DNA of 64,000 bases from Janthinobacterium sp. SUN073 (GCF_030397665.1 NZ_JAPUBT010000011.1:1-64000), one strand, 5' to 3'; counted from the stretch's first letter, positions 28,550 to 37,256 are shown. The notes: generated from the sequence alone by a model not told the origin. Program-made: numbers and translations.

Positions 28550-29462
28550 GAGACGGTTTAATAACATAGCGGAAAATTTAGTCGATGCAGCAGCAGCGAT
28601 CCCATGGCAAGGTAGACCATGTTTTCCGACACGTCAATGCGCTGTTCGTAGTCGCGCACCAGGCGCCGGTAACGCATCAGCCATGCGAACGTTCGCTCGA
28701 CCACCCAGCGCCTTGGCTGAACAGCGAAACCTTGCTGCCCCTGCAAACGCCGCACGACTTCCACAGTAAAGTCGAGAAACGCGGCCTTGTCCATCAACTG
28801 TCTGCGGTCGTATGCCGCATCTCCAAACAGATGCTTCACCCACGGCCAGCGTTTGATCAAGCCATCGAGCACCATCTGCGCGCCAGTGGAGTCGGCAATG
28901 TCGGCTGGCGTCAGGTGCATCGCCAGCAAGCGACCATCCGTGTCGACCGCGATATGGCGTTTGCGCCCGCTGAGTTTCTTGTTGGCGTCATAACCTCGCG
29001 TTCGCGCGCGGGGCGCTTTCACGCTCTGGCTATCGACAACACCGGCACTCGGCAGCACCTCCCGCTCATTGCACAAGCGATCAAGCATCAGCGCCAAGTC
29101 ATGGATGGTACGAAACAGCATGCGCCGCATCAGCCGCCGAAACCAGTAATAGACCGTCTGATACGGAGGGAAATCATTCGGCAGCATGCGCCACTCGCAT
29201 CCAGACCGCACCATGTAACGCAACGCATTGATCACCGTGCGCAAATCCGTCTTGCGAGGCCTTCCCGTCTTCGCTTGCTTTGGCAGCAGCGGTGCGATCA
29301 AGCGCCACTCTTCATCTTTCACATCCGTGGGATAGCCACGTTTGAGTCCCGTCCTCACCTGCTGATGCCGGTTTCGATTCTCTTGCGTCCACATCATCAA
29401 TCGCTCCAAAACATCAAAGATGCTTTGACCCGAAAGTTGCTATGAAGTTTTTAAACCGTCAC
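28550..29462 (-). mobile_element. IS5-family insertion sequence
   Basis: A 913-bp element bounded by inverted termini: GAGACGGTTTAATAAC at the left and, on the other strand at the right, GTGACGGTTTAAAAAC. It contains a single transposase gene. I could not see a convincing target-site duplication (left flank CTCA, right flank TTAG), so it may have moved by recombination or its ends have decayed. Confidence 0.82.
28558..29409 (-). CDS. IS5-family DDE transposase, 283 aa
   Basis: A full-length transposase. The N-terminal DUF4096-type segment (DVKDEEWRLIAPLLP, TVINALRYMVRSGCEWRMLP) is followed by the DDE catalytic core: VVDSQSVKAP (first Asp), LFGDAAYD (second Asp) and WVVERTFAWLMRYRRL (Glu, in the Y-R-E-like helix). 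A GYDANKKLSGRKRHI linker is characteristic of the family. The frame is intact and would be active if the termini are. A long frame on the opposite strand is its shadow. It sits right after the integrase remnant, so it may have contributed to its decay. Confidence 0.92.
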   Translation of the reverse strand: MERLMMWTQENRNRHQQVRTGLKRGYPTDVKDEEWRLIAPLLPKQAKTGRPRKTDLRTVINALRYMVRSGCEWRMLPNDFPPYQTVYYWFRRLMRRMLFRTIHDLALMLDRLCNEREVLPSAGVVDSQSVKAPRARTRGYDANKKLSGRKRHIAVDTDGRLLAMHLTPADIADSTGAQMVLDGLIKRWPWVKHLFGDAAYDRRQLMDKAAFLDFTVEVVRRLQGQQGFAVQPRRWVVERTFAWLMRYRRLVRDYEQRIDVSENMVYLAMGSLLLHRLNFPLCY

Positions 29463-29706
29463 TTAGAAACTCTCGCTCAGCTTGAGCTTCTACCATAAGT
29501 TTTACTGTTCATAATTCATTGCCACATTTGTCGTATAAAAATTGAATGCTTAAAGCAAAAAATTCAATCGGCATTGATATTGGCAAAGTGTAACTTCCTT
29601 CACACGGGTGGCAAAGGCAGCAGCCGCGTACGATGGAGGAACCACCTCATATCCTCATTCAATCAAGATCAAGAAAAAGAGGCATACGTCCTTACCATCA
29701 TAACGC
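29463..29706. other. Intergenic, nothing recognised
   Basis: About 240 AT-rich bases between the insertion sequence and the 3' end of the KGGVGR ATPase gene. No gene, RNA or clear terminator was identified. Confidence 0.4.
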
Positions 29707-31563
29707 TCATAACAAAATTGATGAAATAGAACGACAGAAAATTGGAAGAATTTCCTCCCCCTGATACAACTTCTTCATCTCTAATAGATCATCCTTAAAT
29801 CTACTTGGACTCACCTCCAAATATCTCCAGCAACTAAAAGATGGACCAGACTCCTCAGCAACTTTTTCCGAAGCCATTTCAATTAGCTTAAAAGCCTGCT
29901 CCGTATCGCCTACTGCATAATATGAAAACGACAAACACTGAAGGTAATTTGAACTATTAGAAGCGGTTTCAAAACTTAACGCATGAACAACACTTTTAAA
30001 ATACCGTTCTGCAATTGGATCACGACTCCAATACTTTGCCATAGCATAATTAAATGTCGAACTTACCTCTACGACATCAGTATCAAACATTGTTGTTTTT
30101 GAAATAAAATCAGCTGCCAAATCTAATTTACCAATTGCAATCAGCGCAATTGCAAGGGCGTTACAAGAATCATTCCAAGAGCTTTTCTCAATTTTCCCCT
30201 CAGAGATTGCTTTCGAAAGCAACTCAACAGTTAATGCTGCACTTAACTTACTATCATGCAATTTTCCTGCCAAATAAATCAATTCATCACTTTTAAGAGA
30301 TAATATAGCAGGCGCAGACAAAACCTCTGGCGTAGAACTATACCCAAGACGACTCGCCAGCTTCAACGTCCAAAGAAGCTCACTTGGGAGAACACCATCC
30401 CTCATATCTAATATATTCTTTAAATCCGACCAGATAGCATCATTATCCCTATCTACACTTTGATTAAAACGAATAATTGCACGATCAAGAAATGCTCGTG
30501 AGGTACGGAAGCCATTTTGAATGGCTGCATCAAGAAGAATTTCGCTTTCATCCAAACTACCTAATGCCCGCCGCGCTCTAGACATAAAGAATAAAACTTC
30601 GGCATCATTAGAAAAATCACTTTCGAACTGAGTCAATCTTTGATCTACTTCCTTAACAGAAAGTTCGTTAGAATGATCGAATGACATCTTAACAACTGAT
30701 CGCAAAAATTCTATCGCGGTGGCACGATCTTGAAAATTCCCACTAGTAATTTCATCTGCCAACAATTTATATTCACCTGACAAAGGATTTTTTGGATATT
30801 CGATAGTGAATACCGCCTCATTAATCAATGCAAATGAATTATAATGATGTATAATGGCAGAAGGCCTCACGTACTCAAGCTGCCTACTAAAATTTCCCAG
30901 CGCTTTTTTTAGAACGTCCTCATCATCTTCTAAGCTTGGAATATTAGAAGCTATGAAGTGAAGCTTAGGCTGTCGCAAACCTGGCATACCTTTTTGGGCT
31001 TTAATCTCAGATGTAATTTTTGTCAAGCCCGTTAAATTTTGCTTATTAGGAGTAAAAAGCAAACAAACAGCATCAGGAAGCTGGCGAGTACATATTCCTG
31101 CGATATCAGTATATCCAGTTCTAGAATCGATAAAAACATAATCTGGCTTCAAAAATGAATCCCACTGTGCACGCAAATCCTCCATCAAAAGATAGCCGTT
31201 ATGAGACTCATATAAATCTTGCCAATTAATTGATGAAAAAAGTGCTTGATAATCACCATTTTGACAACCAGCAGGCATTACCCATAAGCGATCTTCTGTC
31301 TCTTGATATTTCGATGACTTATAAACGTAATTAGATACATCAGGAACATTATCGCTTGAAATATAGTCAGTGATGAACTCGACTAATCCAGGAGTTTTAG
31401 CAATAGGAGCAATGAGCTCAAAGTCGGATAGACCTGGCGCTTCCAAATCAAAGTCGACCATTAAGATACGCCGCCCCTGCTTCGCCAACTCAGCAGCCAC
31501 GTTAACGAGAGACATAGTTCTCCCAACGCCCCCCTTAAACGAATAAAACGTCACTACATACAT
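29707..31563 (-). CDS. KGGVGR-type ParA/MinD-like ATPase with TPR-like C-terminus
   Basis: 618 residues. The N-terminus has the deviant Walker A YSFKGGVGRTMSLVN (the Arg replaces the usual Lys in KGGVGKT), then MVDFDLEAPGL and VFIDSRTGY as Walker A' and B. This defines the KGGVGR branch of MinD/ParA-like SIMIBI ATPases, repeatedly found beside effectors in defence islands. The C-terminal half (from about 320) has helical repeats such as DESEILLDAAIQNG, typical of TPR-like arrays. The DNA is markedly AT-richer than the neighbours, a sign of transfer. It starts three bases after the stop of the MqsA-like gene, so all three leftward genes form one operon. It may sense a trigger and free the toxin (inferred). 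Confidence 0.82.
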   Translation of the reverse strand: MYVVTFYSFKGGVGRTMSLVNVAAELAKQGRRILMVDFDLEAPGLSDFELIAPIAKTPGLVEFITDYISSDNVPDVSNYVYKSSKYQETEDRLWVMPAGCQNGDYQALFSSINWQDLYESHNGYLLMEDLRAQWDSFLKPDYVFIDSRTGYTDIAGICTRQLPDAVCLLFTPNKQNLTGLTKITSEIKAQKGMPGLRQPKLHFIASNIPSLEDDEDVLKKALGNFSRQLEYVRPSAIIHHYNSFALINEAVFTIEYPKNPLSGEYKLLADEITSGNFQDRATAIEFLRSVVKMSFDHSNELSVKEVDQRLTQFESDFSNDAEVLFFMSRARRALGSLDESEILLDAAIQNGFRTSRAFLDRAIIRFNQSVDRDNDAIWSDLKNILDMRDGVLPSELLWTLKLASRLGYSSTPEVLSAPAILSLKSDELIYLAGKLHDSKLSAALTVELLSKAISEGKIEKSSWNDSCNALAIALIAIGKLDLAADFISKTTMFDTDVVEVSSTFNYAMAKYWSRDPIAERYFKSVVHALSFETASNSSNYLQCLSFSYYAVGDTEQAFKLIEMASEKVAEESGPSFSCWRYLEVSPSRFKDDLLEMKKLYQGEEILPIFCRSISSILL

Positions 31564-31566
31564 TTT

Positions 31567-32124
31567 TCACCCAGCTCTTCTAAGAAAAAACGTTTGACTT
31601 GCCGGCGCAAGATTATTTATAGCATTCGCATCCAAACCTAAGCCATTGAACTTATTTTCTTTAGAAATTTTCACATCATCCATTCCGCCCCCTCTATTCC
31701 AACGCTGCAACCTTTCTACATTCTCTGGAAACTCTAACAGCCTAAGATATAAATCATTACTTTCACTTTGAAGAACTTGCCTATTCTCCCAGCGCTGAAT
31801 ACTGGCCTGTCCCAAATGAGTCAACTCAGCAAACAACTTCTGCGAACCACTCAACCGCACTCTCATTTCTTGAATTCGCCCCGGGGTAAGCAATCTCAGA
31901 TGATTACATATTGCATCATATCGTATCTCGTCTGCCTTCTCACCCACAAATTCAAATCCACAATTTCTACAACTGCTAACAGGTATATATATATTTAGTA
32001 CAGCTAAATCCTTCCCACGACCATACTCAAATTTTTCAAGTTCTCTTTGAGTCACTACATCATGAGCCTCACACATTGGGCAACAAGTAATTCCATCCTC
32101 GATTTTTTTCCCAATTTCATTCAT
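31567..32124 (-). CDS. MqsA-like zinc-finger/HTH antitoxin, 185 aa
   Basis: The N-terminal zinc-binding segment has CCPMC...CRNC cysteine pairs, as in the MqsA/YgiT family. A DNA-binding helix-turn-helix of Xre type follows: LTPGRIQEMRVRLSG, then QKLFAELTHLGQASIQRWEN. Antitoxins of this family neutralise an adjacent RNase toxin with the N-domain and repress their own promoter with the C-domain. The gene lies downstream of a small toxin-like gene, the toxin-first order typical of mqsRA. The C-terminal 60 residues are extra compared with E. coli MqsA and might contact the ATPase encoded next. Confidence 0.78.
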   Translation of the reverse strand: MNEIGKKIEDGITCCPMCEAHDVVTQRELEKFEYGRGKDLAVLNIYIPVSSCRNCGFEFVGEKADEIRYDAICNHLRLLTPGRIQEMRVRLSGSQKLFAELTHLGQASIQRWENRQVLQSESNDLYLRLLEFPENVERLQRWNRGGGMDDVKISKENKFNGLGLDANAINNLAPASQTFFLRRAG

Positions 32125-32156
32125 TCCACATCCCTTCTAATTTATCAAAGCCAATT

Positions 32157-32519
32157 TCACTTAGCACATGTGCTGTAATGAAAACTTCGACCAAAAACTC
32201 CAGGAGGACACAGTTGAAGCTTAATGTACAAATTTTCTCCATTTGGTTGCTTTACAATCAACACGTAACCCTTCTTACCAGGGGGTATATCTAAAATAAT
32301 TACTTCCACAGGATGATTTGCCTCAAGGCACTCTGCCACATACTCCCAAGCTCTGAAGGGCGTAAAACACCGTCCATTTTCATCATCTGGATCCACTACG
32401 CTACCCGGACTCCAATGAGTAGGTTTCGCACGCGAGAATTCCGAACTGCGTTGCTTAGTAGCCCGACACAAACGAGCCAGATCGAAACGAATACTGTTAG
32501 GGATATCCTCGCTACTCAT
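32157..32519 (-). CDS. Candidate toxin of the MqsRA-like pair, 120 aa
   Basis: A small basic protein whose C-terminal half alternates beta strands (VEVIILDIPPGKKGYVLIV, then LYIKLQL), ending in GRSFHYSTC. The YIKLQL...SFH ending is that of RelE-fold mRNA interferases of the MqsR/DUF4258 neighbourhood. It precedes the MqsA-like antitoxin gene, as toxins do in this family. Start ATG 32519 has only a weak Shine-Dalgarno. The promoter must lie in the AT-rich stretch to its right. The family call rests on context and the strand pattern, so confidence is moderate. Confidence 0.55.
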   Translation of the reverse strand: MSSEDIPNSIRFDLARLCRATKQRSSEFSRAKPTHWSPGSVVDPDDENGRCFTPFRAWEYVAECLEANHPVEVIILDIPPGKKGYVLIVKQPNGENLYIKLQLCPPGVFGRSFHYSTCAK

Positions 32520-32648
32520 ATGATATGCGTTCTATGCTTTTTTTCAAGGTCGAAGACTAAATGATACATCAAAAGATGTCATTCAATGCCATCATCTACC
32601 TGAAATATGGATGAATCCTAGCAAAAAAAGATACGAGAACACTTCTTG

Positions 32649-32848
32649 CGACGCGAGGACGCGAGGGTCAGGTCCGCCATTCGGACACGGACTGATGCGT
32701 CGGGTGCTGTGAAAGCTTGCTCAGCCGAAAACCTAATTAGAACCACGAACGCGCGCCTGCGGCGCGCGGAGCTGCCGCGCAGCGGCAGCAGGTGGAGGAT
32801 TCGGGGCGGGCTGGGCCGGTAGGCCCAGCCCTTCGAATCTCACACGCA
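32649..32848 (+). repeat. Intergenic repeat, right copy
   Basis: Matches 138-283 in the same orientation: GCGAGG-TCAGGT, ATGCGT, GCGCGGAG-TGCCGCGCAG and the terminal hairpin (stem 32808-32817 with 32822-32831, loop GGTA). It carries about 50 bases absent from the left copy. No gene is supported in 32520-33168. Peptides on the opposite strand only translate the repeat. Confidence 0.6.
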
Positions 32849-32868
32849 GGGCGCGAAGGCGCCCTGCT

Positions 32869-32928
32869 CGCTTCCGCCAGGCAATAAAAAACCGCCCGAA
32901 GGCGGTTTCTTTATTTCTGGCGGAAGCG
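32869..32928. terminator. Terminator nested in a 12-bp inverted repeat
   Basis: AAACCGCC (32889-32896) pairs with GGCGGTTT (32901-32908) around CGAA, followed by CTTTATTT. This is a good rho-independent terminator. It is enclosed by CGCTTCCGCCAG (32869-32880) and its exact complement (32917-32928), sequences resembling tRNA 3' ends. A further 9-bp hairpin GCAGGGCGC/GCGCCCTGC directly precedes it. It separates the leftward toxin-antitoxin operon from the histidine kinase. Confidence 0.65.
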
Positions 32929-33168
32929 GTGTCATACGAATAAATAGGTTTCATGCGGCTTTCATCGGCTATAAAAATATCGTACCTACCGAACTGCCTA
33001 CAACCAACAAAGCAGAAATGTTTGACTGTGGAAACGCGCTCGACGAGGCAAGTTCCACCTGAAAAACTAGCCAAAAACATGGTGAAAAGAAACTTCAAAG
33101 CTGCAACGCCCGCCACGGCAGCGAAATAGGCAAAGGAAACACTCATAAGCCGGTAGGGTGGCCCTGTA

Positions 33169-35115
33169 ATGAACTATACTGGCTGCACCCTCTGCCATCA
33201 GCAAACGCGCTGGCCGGCTAAACTATCACTTACTCCCCCAGGACCCTGCGTCCATCCATTTCTGGGCTTCTATTATGTTGCACAAATGGAACCAGATACC
33301 ATGTTATATCCGAAGAGTTTCAGAAGCTTGTCATCGATGACGCTCGCCGTAAATAGCACCCCAGCAGAAGTCACGCCACTTGAAAAAAACCATACGGGAA
33401 ATGTAGAGATCGAGCTCTTGCATGAAGAGGTCAATGCTTTATGCCTGCAGTTGGGTAAGCCTGCACGCTATCCTGTTTACACGACAGGGACTATTAAGCC
33501 TGGAAGCTATGAGCAGTCCGCCCTCCTTGGGCCAGGCGCCGCCACTACTAGCGCCTCTTTACTAGCCGAGAGTGAAAAACGCTATCGGACTCTGTTCGAT
33601 TTGAGCCCAGTCGCCGTGTATGTCGTTGATGATGCCGGCATCATCCGGGATTTCAATATGCATGCGGCCGAGCTGTGGGGCAAGGTGCCTGTCCGGGGCG
33701 ATACCGATCAACTTTTCTGTGGCGCACATAAATTATTCCGTGCGGACGGTAGTTTCATGCCGCACGACCGCACACCAATGGCGGCGATCATTGAAGGAAA
33801 ACTTGATGAGGTACGCGACACTGAAGTGATTATCGAGCGTCCTGATGGGTCTCGTATCACCGTAATCGTTAACATCGTGCCGTTAAGAAGCGCTGATGGC
33901 CATACGATTGGTGCAATAAATTGCTTTTATGACATCACTGAGCGCAGCCGAATGGAAGCCGAGATTCGCACCCAAACACAGGAATTGGCCGAACTTCACC
34001 ACCGAAAAGATGAATTTCTAGCCATGCTCAGCCATGAGTTGCGTAATCCTCTTGCCCCAATTACGAGTGCAATGCAACTGTTGCGTTTCAATCAGGATGA
34101 AACACCCGTACAGCGCAAGGCATACGATGTGATCGAACGCCAAACTGGGCAGCTGGTTCATCTCGTCAATGAGCTGATGGAGATTTCACGCATCAATAGC
34201 GGAAAGATCCGTCTTGAGAAACGAGACATCCTCATAAATGAAGTAGTGACCAGGGCGGTAGAGACAACGCAGCCATTGGTAACGGAACGACTGCATGAGC
34301 TTAAGATCATTTTGCCGCAGGAGGCGCTTTGGCTGCATGCGGATGCAGACCGCATCGAGCAAGTGCTGATCAACCTCATCTCAAATGCCGCAAAATATAC
34401 TGCTCCTGGAGGAAATATTTCGATTACAGTAGAAGAGTGGGGCAGCATAGCTCAACTGCGGGTTCGGGACTCCGGCATCGGGATTCCTCCCGAGTTACTT
34501 CCCCATGTATTTGATTTATTTACGCAGGCATATCGCTCTTTGGATCTTTCCCGCGGAGGGTTGGGAATTGGACTCTGCCTCGTCAAACGCCTGGTCGAAC
34601 TGCATGGTGGCAGTGTGTCCGCCACGAGCGTGCTGGGCATCGGTAGCGAATTTATCGTTAGCTTGCCGACCAGCCCGGCGCCGATCAAGCACATGACGAC
34701 GGATCTGAGCGAAATCCAACATCGACGAAATACGTCACGCCGCGTGATGGTCGTCGATGACAACAAGGATGCGGCAGATACCCAAGCTGAACTTCTTGAA
34801 GCATACGAGTATGAGGTGCGCGTAATTTACGACGGGATTGCCATACTTAAGGAAATGATGGCTTACCGCCCTCATGTAGTATTGCTCGATATTGGATTGC
34901 CAGGACTCAATGGCTATGAAATCGCGCGTCTGATCCGTCAACAAGCGGTGTTTGACGACGTGACACTCATAGCAGTGACAGGATACGGTTCCGAGGCCGA
35001 CCAGCTCAAAGCACGCGAAGCCGGGTTCAATTATCACTTACCAAAGCCGACAAATTTCAGTCTTTTACAAGAAATGATGCGTGTAAGAGATAGCTCACTT
35101 GTGCAAGGTGGTTGA
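33169..35115 (+). CDS. Hybrid sensor histidine kinase (PAS-HisKA-HATPase-REC)
   Basis: A soluble 648-residue sensor kinase. A PAS domain spans about 132-250 (LSPVAVYVVDDAGIIRDFN). HisKA follows, with the phospho-accepting H289 in LSHELRNPLAPI. The HATPase domain has N-box LISNAAKYT and G-boxes DSGIGIPPE and GLGIGLCLVK. A receiver domain carries D574 in VVLLDIGLPG. No transmembrane segment is present. It would autophosphorylate in response to a cytoplasmic or redox cue and relay to its own REC domain; no separate response regulator adjoins it. The first 45 residues look unconserved, so translation may start at ATG 33286 or 33301. It is a common chromosomal type and is not obviously linked to the defence genes. 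Confidence 0.9.
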   Translation: MNYTGCTLCHQQTRWPAKLSLTPPGPCVHPFLGFYYVAQMEPDTMLYPKSFRSLSSMTLAVNSTPAEVTPLEKNHTGNVEIELLHEEVNALCLQLGKPARYPVYTTGTIKPGSYEQSALLGPGAATTSASLLAESEKRYRTLFDLSPVAVYVVDDAGIIRDFNMHAAELWGKVPVRGDTDQLFCGAHKLFRADGSFMPHDRTPMAAIIEGKLDEVRDTEVIIERPDGSRITVIVNIVPLRSADGHTIGAINCFYDITERSRMEAEIRTQTQELAELHHRKDEFLAMLSHELRNPLAPITSAMQLLRFNQDETPVQRKAYDVIERQTGQLVHLVNELMEISRINSGKIRLEKRDILINEVVTRAVETTQPLVTERLHELKIILPQEALWLHADADRIEQVLINLISNAAKYTAPGGNISITVEEWGSIAQLRVRDSGIGIPPELLPHVFDLFTQAYRSLDLSRGGLGIGLCLVKRLVELHGGSVSATSVLGIGSEFIVSLPTSPAPIKHMTTDLSEIQHRRNTSRRVMVVDDNKDAADTQAELLEAYEYEVRVIYDGIAILKEMMAYRPHVVLLDIGLPGLNGYEIARLIRQQAVFDDVTLIAVTGYGSEADQLKAREAGFNYHLPKPTNFSLLQEMMRVRDSSLVQGG

Positions 35116-35187
35116 GCGCCGCAAGCACTCGCCCATCTCCTGGAAAAGCTTATGTGCTGATGCGTCAAAAATGCGGATTCGGAGGCC

Positions 35188-35332
35188 AGTGCGGGTTCGA
35201 TTCCCGCCGTCTCCACCACTGAATTGTTTAGAATCAAGTAGTTAGCAAGAAGAAGGCTGTCATTATTTGGGTTGTTTTTGGGCTGTTTTAGCCTAGGAAT
35301 GACAACAAAATGACAGCCTTTTTTTATGTGCG
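35188..35332 (+). repeat. tRNA/tmRNA 3'-end scrap plus tail, copy 1 (att-like)
   Basis: The stretch 35191-35218 has a perfect T-arm (GCGGGTTCGATTCCCGC) followed by the acceptor 3' strand and CCA, as at the end of a tmRNA or tRNA gene. No 5' half or anticodon arm precedes it; the histidine kinase gene ends only 75 bases upstream. The next 110 bases, including an AAGGCTGTCATT/AATGACAGCCTT inverted repeat, recur at 36190-36316. This is the signature of an attachment site left by an element that integrated at an RNA gene. The sequence from 35333 to 35572 holds no recognisable gene. Confidence 0.7.
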
Positions 35333-35572
35333 CCCCGTACACCATAGAGCGGAACACTGCACTTTGATCGTGGCTCCGCGCCGATACATTGATGATGCAA
35401 TAGCGTATTTCTCCTATGAAAACTTATTGGAAACTCGAAAAGTTACACCAAAAACTACGCCAATTAACATAGAGATGTGCACTCAAAAACAAGGGAAATC
35501 TTGGGTAAAATTAGGTTAGCTCCCATTTATTTTGTGGTAAAGATACCAATCAGCCCTCTTGAAAGTTAAGCA

Positions 35573-36106
35573 ATGAAATCAGTCTTCCTCAACGGCACCG
35601 TTGGTGTTGGAAAGTCAACCACCGCCGAACACCTGGGGGCGCACCTCATCGCACACAAAATTCCGCACGCTGTTATCGATCTGGACAGCATTAGGCAGCT
35701 CTGGCCAGCGCCTGAAGGCGATCCATTCAACCTAGAGATTGAACTCTTAAACCTCGCAGCCGTTGCCGCAAACTTTGAGCGTGCCGGAGCACAATGCCTC
35801 GTGATTGCCGGCGTCATCGAAAACGTAAGTACCGCGGCACGTTACCGCGCTGCCTTGCGCGACGGGCAGCTCTCAATCTGTCGCCTTACCGCTCCGGCCG
35901 GAACAGTTGAACAACGGTTACGGTCCAGGCATGTCAACGATGCGGAAGGACTTCAGTGGCATCTGCACCGAAGCATAGAGCTCGATTCAATTCTCCACGC
36001 TGCAAACGTGGATGACGTGGTGATTGATAGCGCTGAAAAATCGCCCGATGAAATCGCAAAAAAGGTTTTTGCGGTTCTAGGATGGACAACGAACTTAGTC
36101 CTGTAA
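35573..36106 (+). CDS. Small P-loop kinase-like protein, 177 aa
   Basis: A compact P-loop protein: Walker A NGTVGVGKSTTAEHL (residues about 7-21), VIDLDSIRQLWP as the acceptor-binding strand, and LRSRHVNDAEG as a lid with two arginines. The size and layout match adenylylsulfate-kinase/chloramphenicol-phosphotransferase-like small-molecule kinases, which phosphorylate a nucleoside or antibiotic hydroxyl. The substrate is not deducible. It lies alone between two copies of an RNA-gene 3' end, so it looks like cargo of a tiny integrated element. The gene is complete with ATG start; no clear promoter was found. Confidence 0.75.
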   Translation: MKSVFLNGTVGVGKSTTAEHLGAHLIAHKIPHAVIDLDSIRQLWPAPEGDPFNLEIELLNLAAVAANFERAGAQCLVIAGVIENVSTAARYRAALRDGQLSICRLTAPAGTVEQRLRSRHVNDAEGLQWHLHRSIELDSILHAANVDDVVIDSAEKSPDEIAKKVFAVLGWTTNLVL

Positions 36107-36189
36107 GTTCAGCCAACTTGTACAGTAGCCTCTCCTTGCATCCAGATTTCATAGTATTCTAAAAATCTTGCACCTATTGAAAACCACGA

Positions 36190-36316
36190 CTCGGTTTCGA
36201 TTGCCGCCCTCTCCACCACTGAATTCTTTAAAATCAAGTAGTTAGCAAGAAAAAGGCTGTCATTATTTGGGTTGTTTTAGCCTAGGAGTGACAACAAAAT
36301 GACGACCTTTTTTATG
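36190..36316 (+). repeat. tRNA/tmRNA 3'-end scrap plus tail, copy 2 (att-like)
   Basis: A degenerate copy of the 35188-35332 sequence. The T-arm has decayed (CGGTTTCGATTGCCGCC), but the acceptor 3' strand, CCA and the following tail (TGAATT, TTTA, AATCAAGTAGTTAGCAAGAA, GGCTGTCATTATTTGGGTTG, TTTTAGCCTAGG) are almost identical apart from an 11-base deletion. The spacing between copies is about 1.0 kb. Confidence 0.7.
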
Positions 36317-36498
36317 CTCCCACGCAAGAGAAGTTCATTGTTGACAACTGGCTGGTCCAGAATAGGCGCAGCCAGTCGCTTACCCATTAAGTTTATTGCA
36401 TAAATACACACAAAAAAGCACTTTCTATCCCCCAAGCTCAAGCCTAAAATATGGCTCTGCAAAATCGCTCCTTGCCGTATGAGCGTATGGAGAAGCCC

Positions 36499-36759
36499 AT
36501 GGATAGTAGCGAGAAACCACAAAACACTGACTGCGAGTACCAAATAGCCACCTACAAAAAGGTAAACGGCATGTTCCAGGGCGTTGTCTTGGTTACCGCT
36601 TATGCTGGCATCCAGCAAAAGCCAATTGTGGAGATACCTACATCCCTTACCTTCCAAACTCAACATGCCGCGAAGATCGAGGCTTCTGCACTGGCCTCTC
36701 GGCTAATCGAAACTGGCGCGATGATCGCCCTTTTGCCGCAAAGGGCGAAACCCGAATGA
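36499..36759 (+). CDS. Small orphan protein, paralogue of the gene at 37257
   Basis: 86 residues, with no known family. ATG 36499 has GGAG six bases upstream and is preferred over ATG 36487. The C-terminal half (AAKIEASALASRLIE) matches the other protein's AAEIEASAYAHELVV, and both share a Y-x-I/F strand and a GVV/GVI strand at the same spacing. They are therefore a divergent duplicate pair, perhaps of a small alpha/beta fold. Each seems to be transcribed separately. Confidence 0.55.
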   Translation: MDSSEKPQNTDCEYQIATYKKVNGMFQGVVLVTAYAGIQQKPIVEIPTSLTFQTQHAAKIEASALASRLIETGAMIALLPQRAKPE

Positions 36760-36760
36760 T

Positions 36761-37045
36761 CTACTCGCTATCAATGTGAACGGATCGCCGCATAAAATTC
36801 ATTCGCTGTCGCTCTAAGATGACCCTCTGTAAAACTGTCAGCATGGCGCCGATGTGCGGAGACGCGTTTTCTCTTTGAAATTTACTGCCAATCAAATGTA
36901 GTCGGCTTTGCACCTCTACCAAGTCAATACTTGCCACGTTTGCAACAATGAGGTCACCAAGCTCGAGGCCAAGCATGTTGTACAGCTCCCTCTCCCGGTC
37001 AAACAATTCCGAATGTCCGTCAGACACAAGGGTATCTGAATTCAT
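36761..37045 (-). CDS. Small unknown protein, 94 aa
   Basis: Start ATG 37045 follows a strong GGGAGGT Shine-Dalgarno; a longer frame to 37129 lacks one. The product (MNSDTLVSDGHSEL ...) is helical and charged, with a basic end (RQRMNFMRRS). No motif is recognised. It converges with the rightward gene ending at 36759, leaving one base between the two stops. Confidence 0.6.
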   Translation of the reverse strand: MNSDTLVSDGHSELFDRERELYNMLGLELGDLIVANVASIDLVEVQSRLHLIGSKFQRENASPHIGAMLTVLQRVILERQRMNFMRRSVHIDSE

Positions 37046-37256
37046 CTCTACCTCCCACGTCAGAAAAATTGCAACAGCAGCAACAAATATCGACTGCGAT
37101 ATCATAATAATAACGCAATTACACTGCATGAGCCCGCTACTCCATAAGCAGCAGCTCCATAAAAGTATTGATTTAAATCAAGTCTAGAAGTGATTTATGT
37201 CGCCTTGCAAGCTCGACAGAACATACTGCTACGATCTCTTTACGGAAGAAAATCTC

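Noticed and set aside
28585-29445. Rightward 286-aa frame
   Set aside because: Exact antisense shadow of the IS5-type transposase.
32733-33146. Leftward 137-aa frame
   Set aside because: Runs through three hairpins and the terminator; low-complexity APNPPPAAAARQL part is repeat translation.
35161-35218. Complete tRNA or tmRNA gene
   Set aside because: Only the T-arm and acceptor 3' strand are present; no anticodon arm or tmRNA tag region upstream.
35034-35357. Leftward 107-aa frame containing VETAGIEPALASES
   Set aside because: This peptide is the well-known artefact of reading through a tRNA/tmRNA 3' end.
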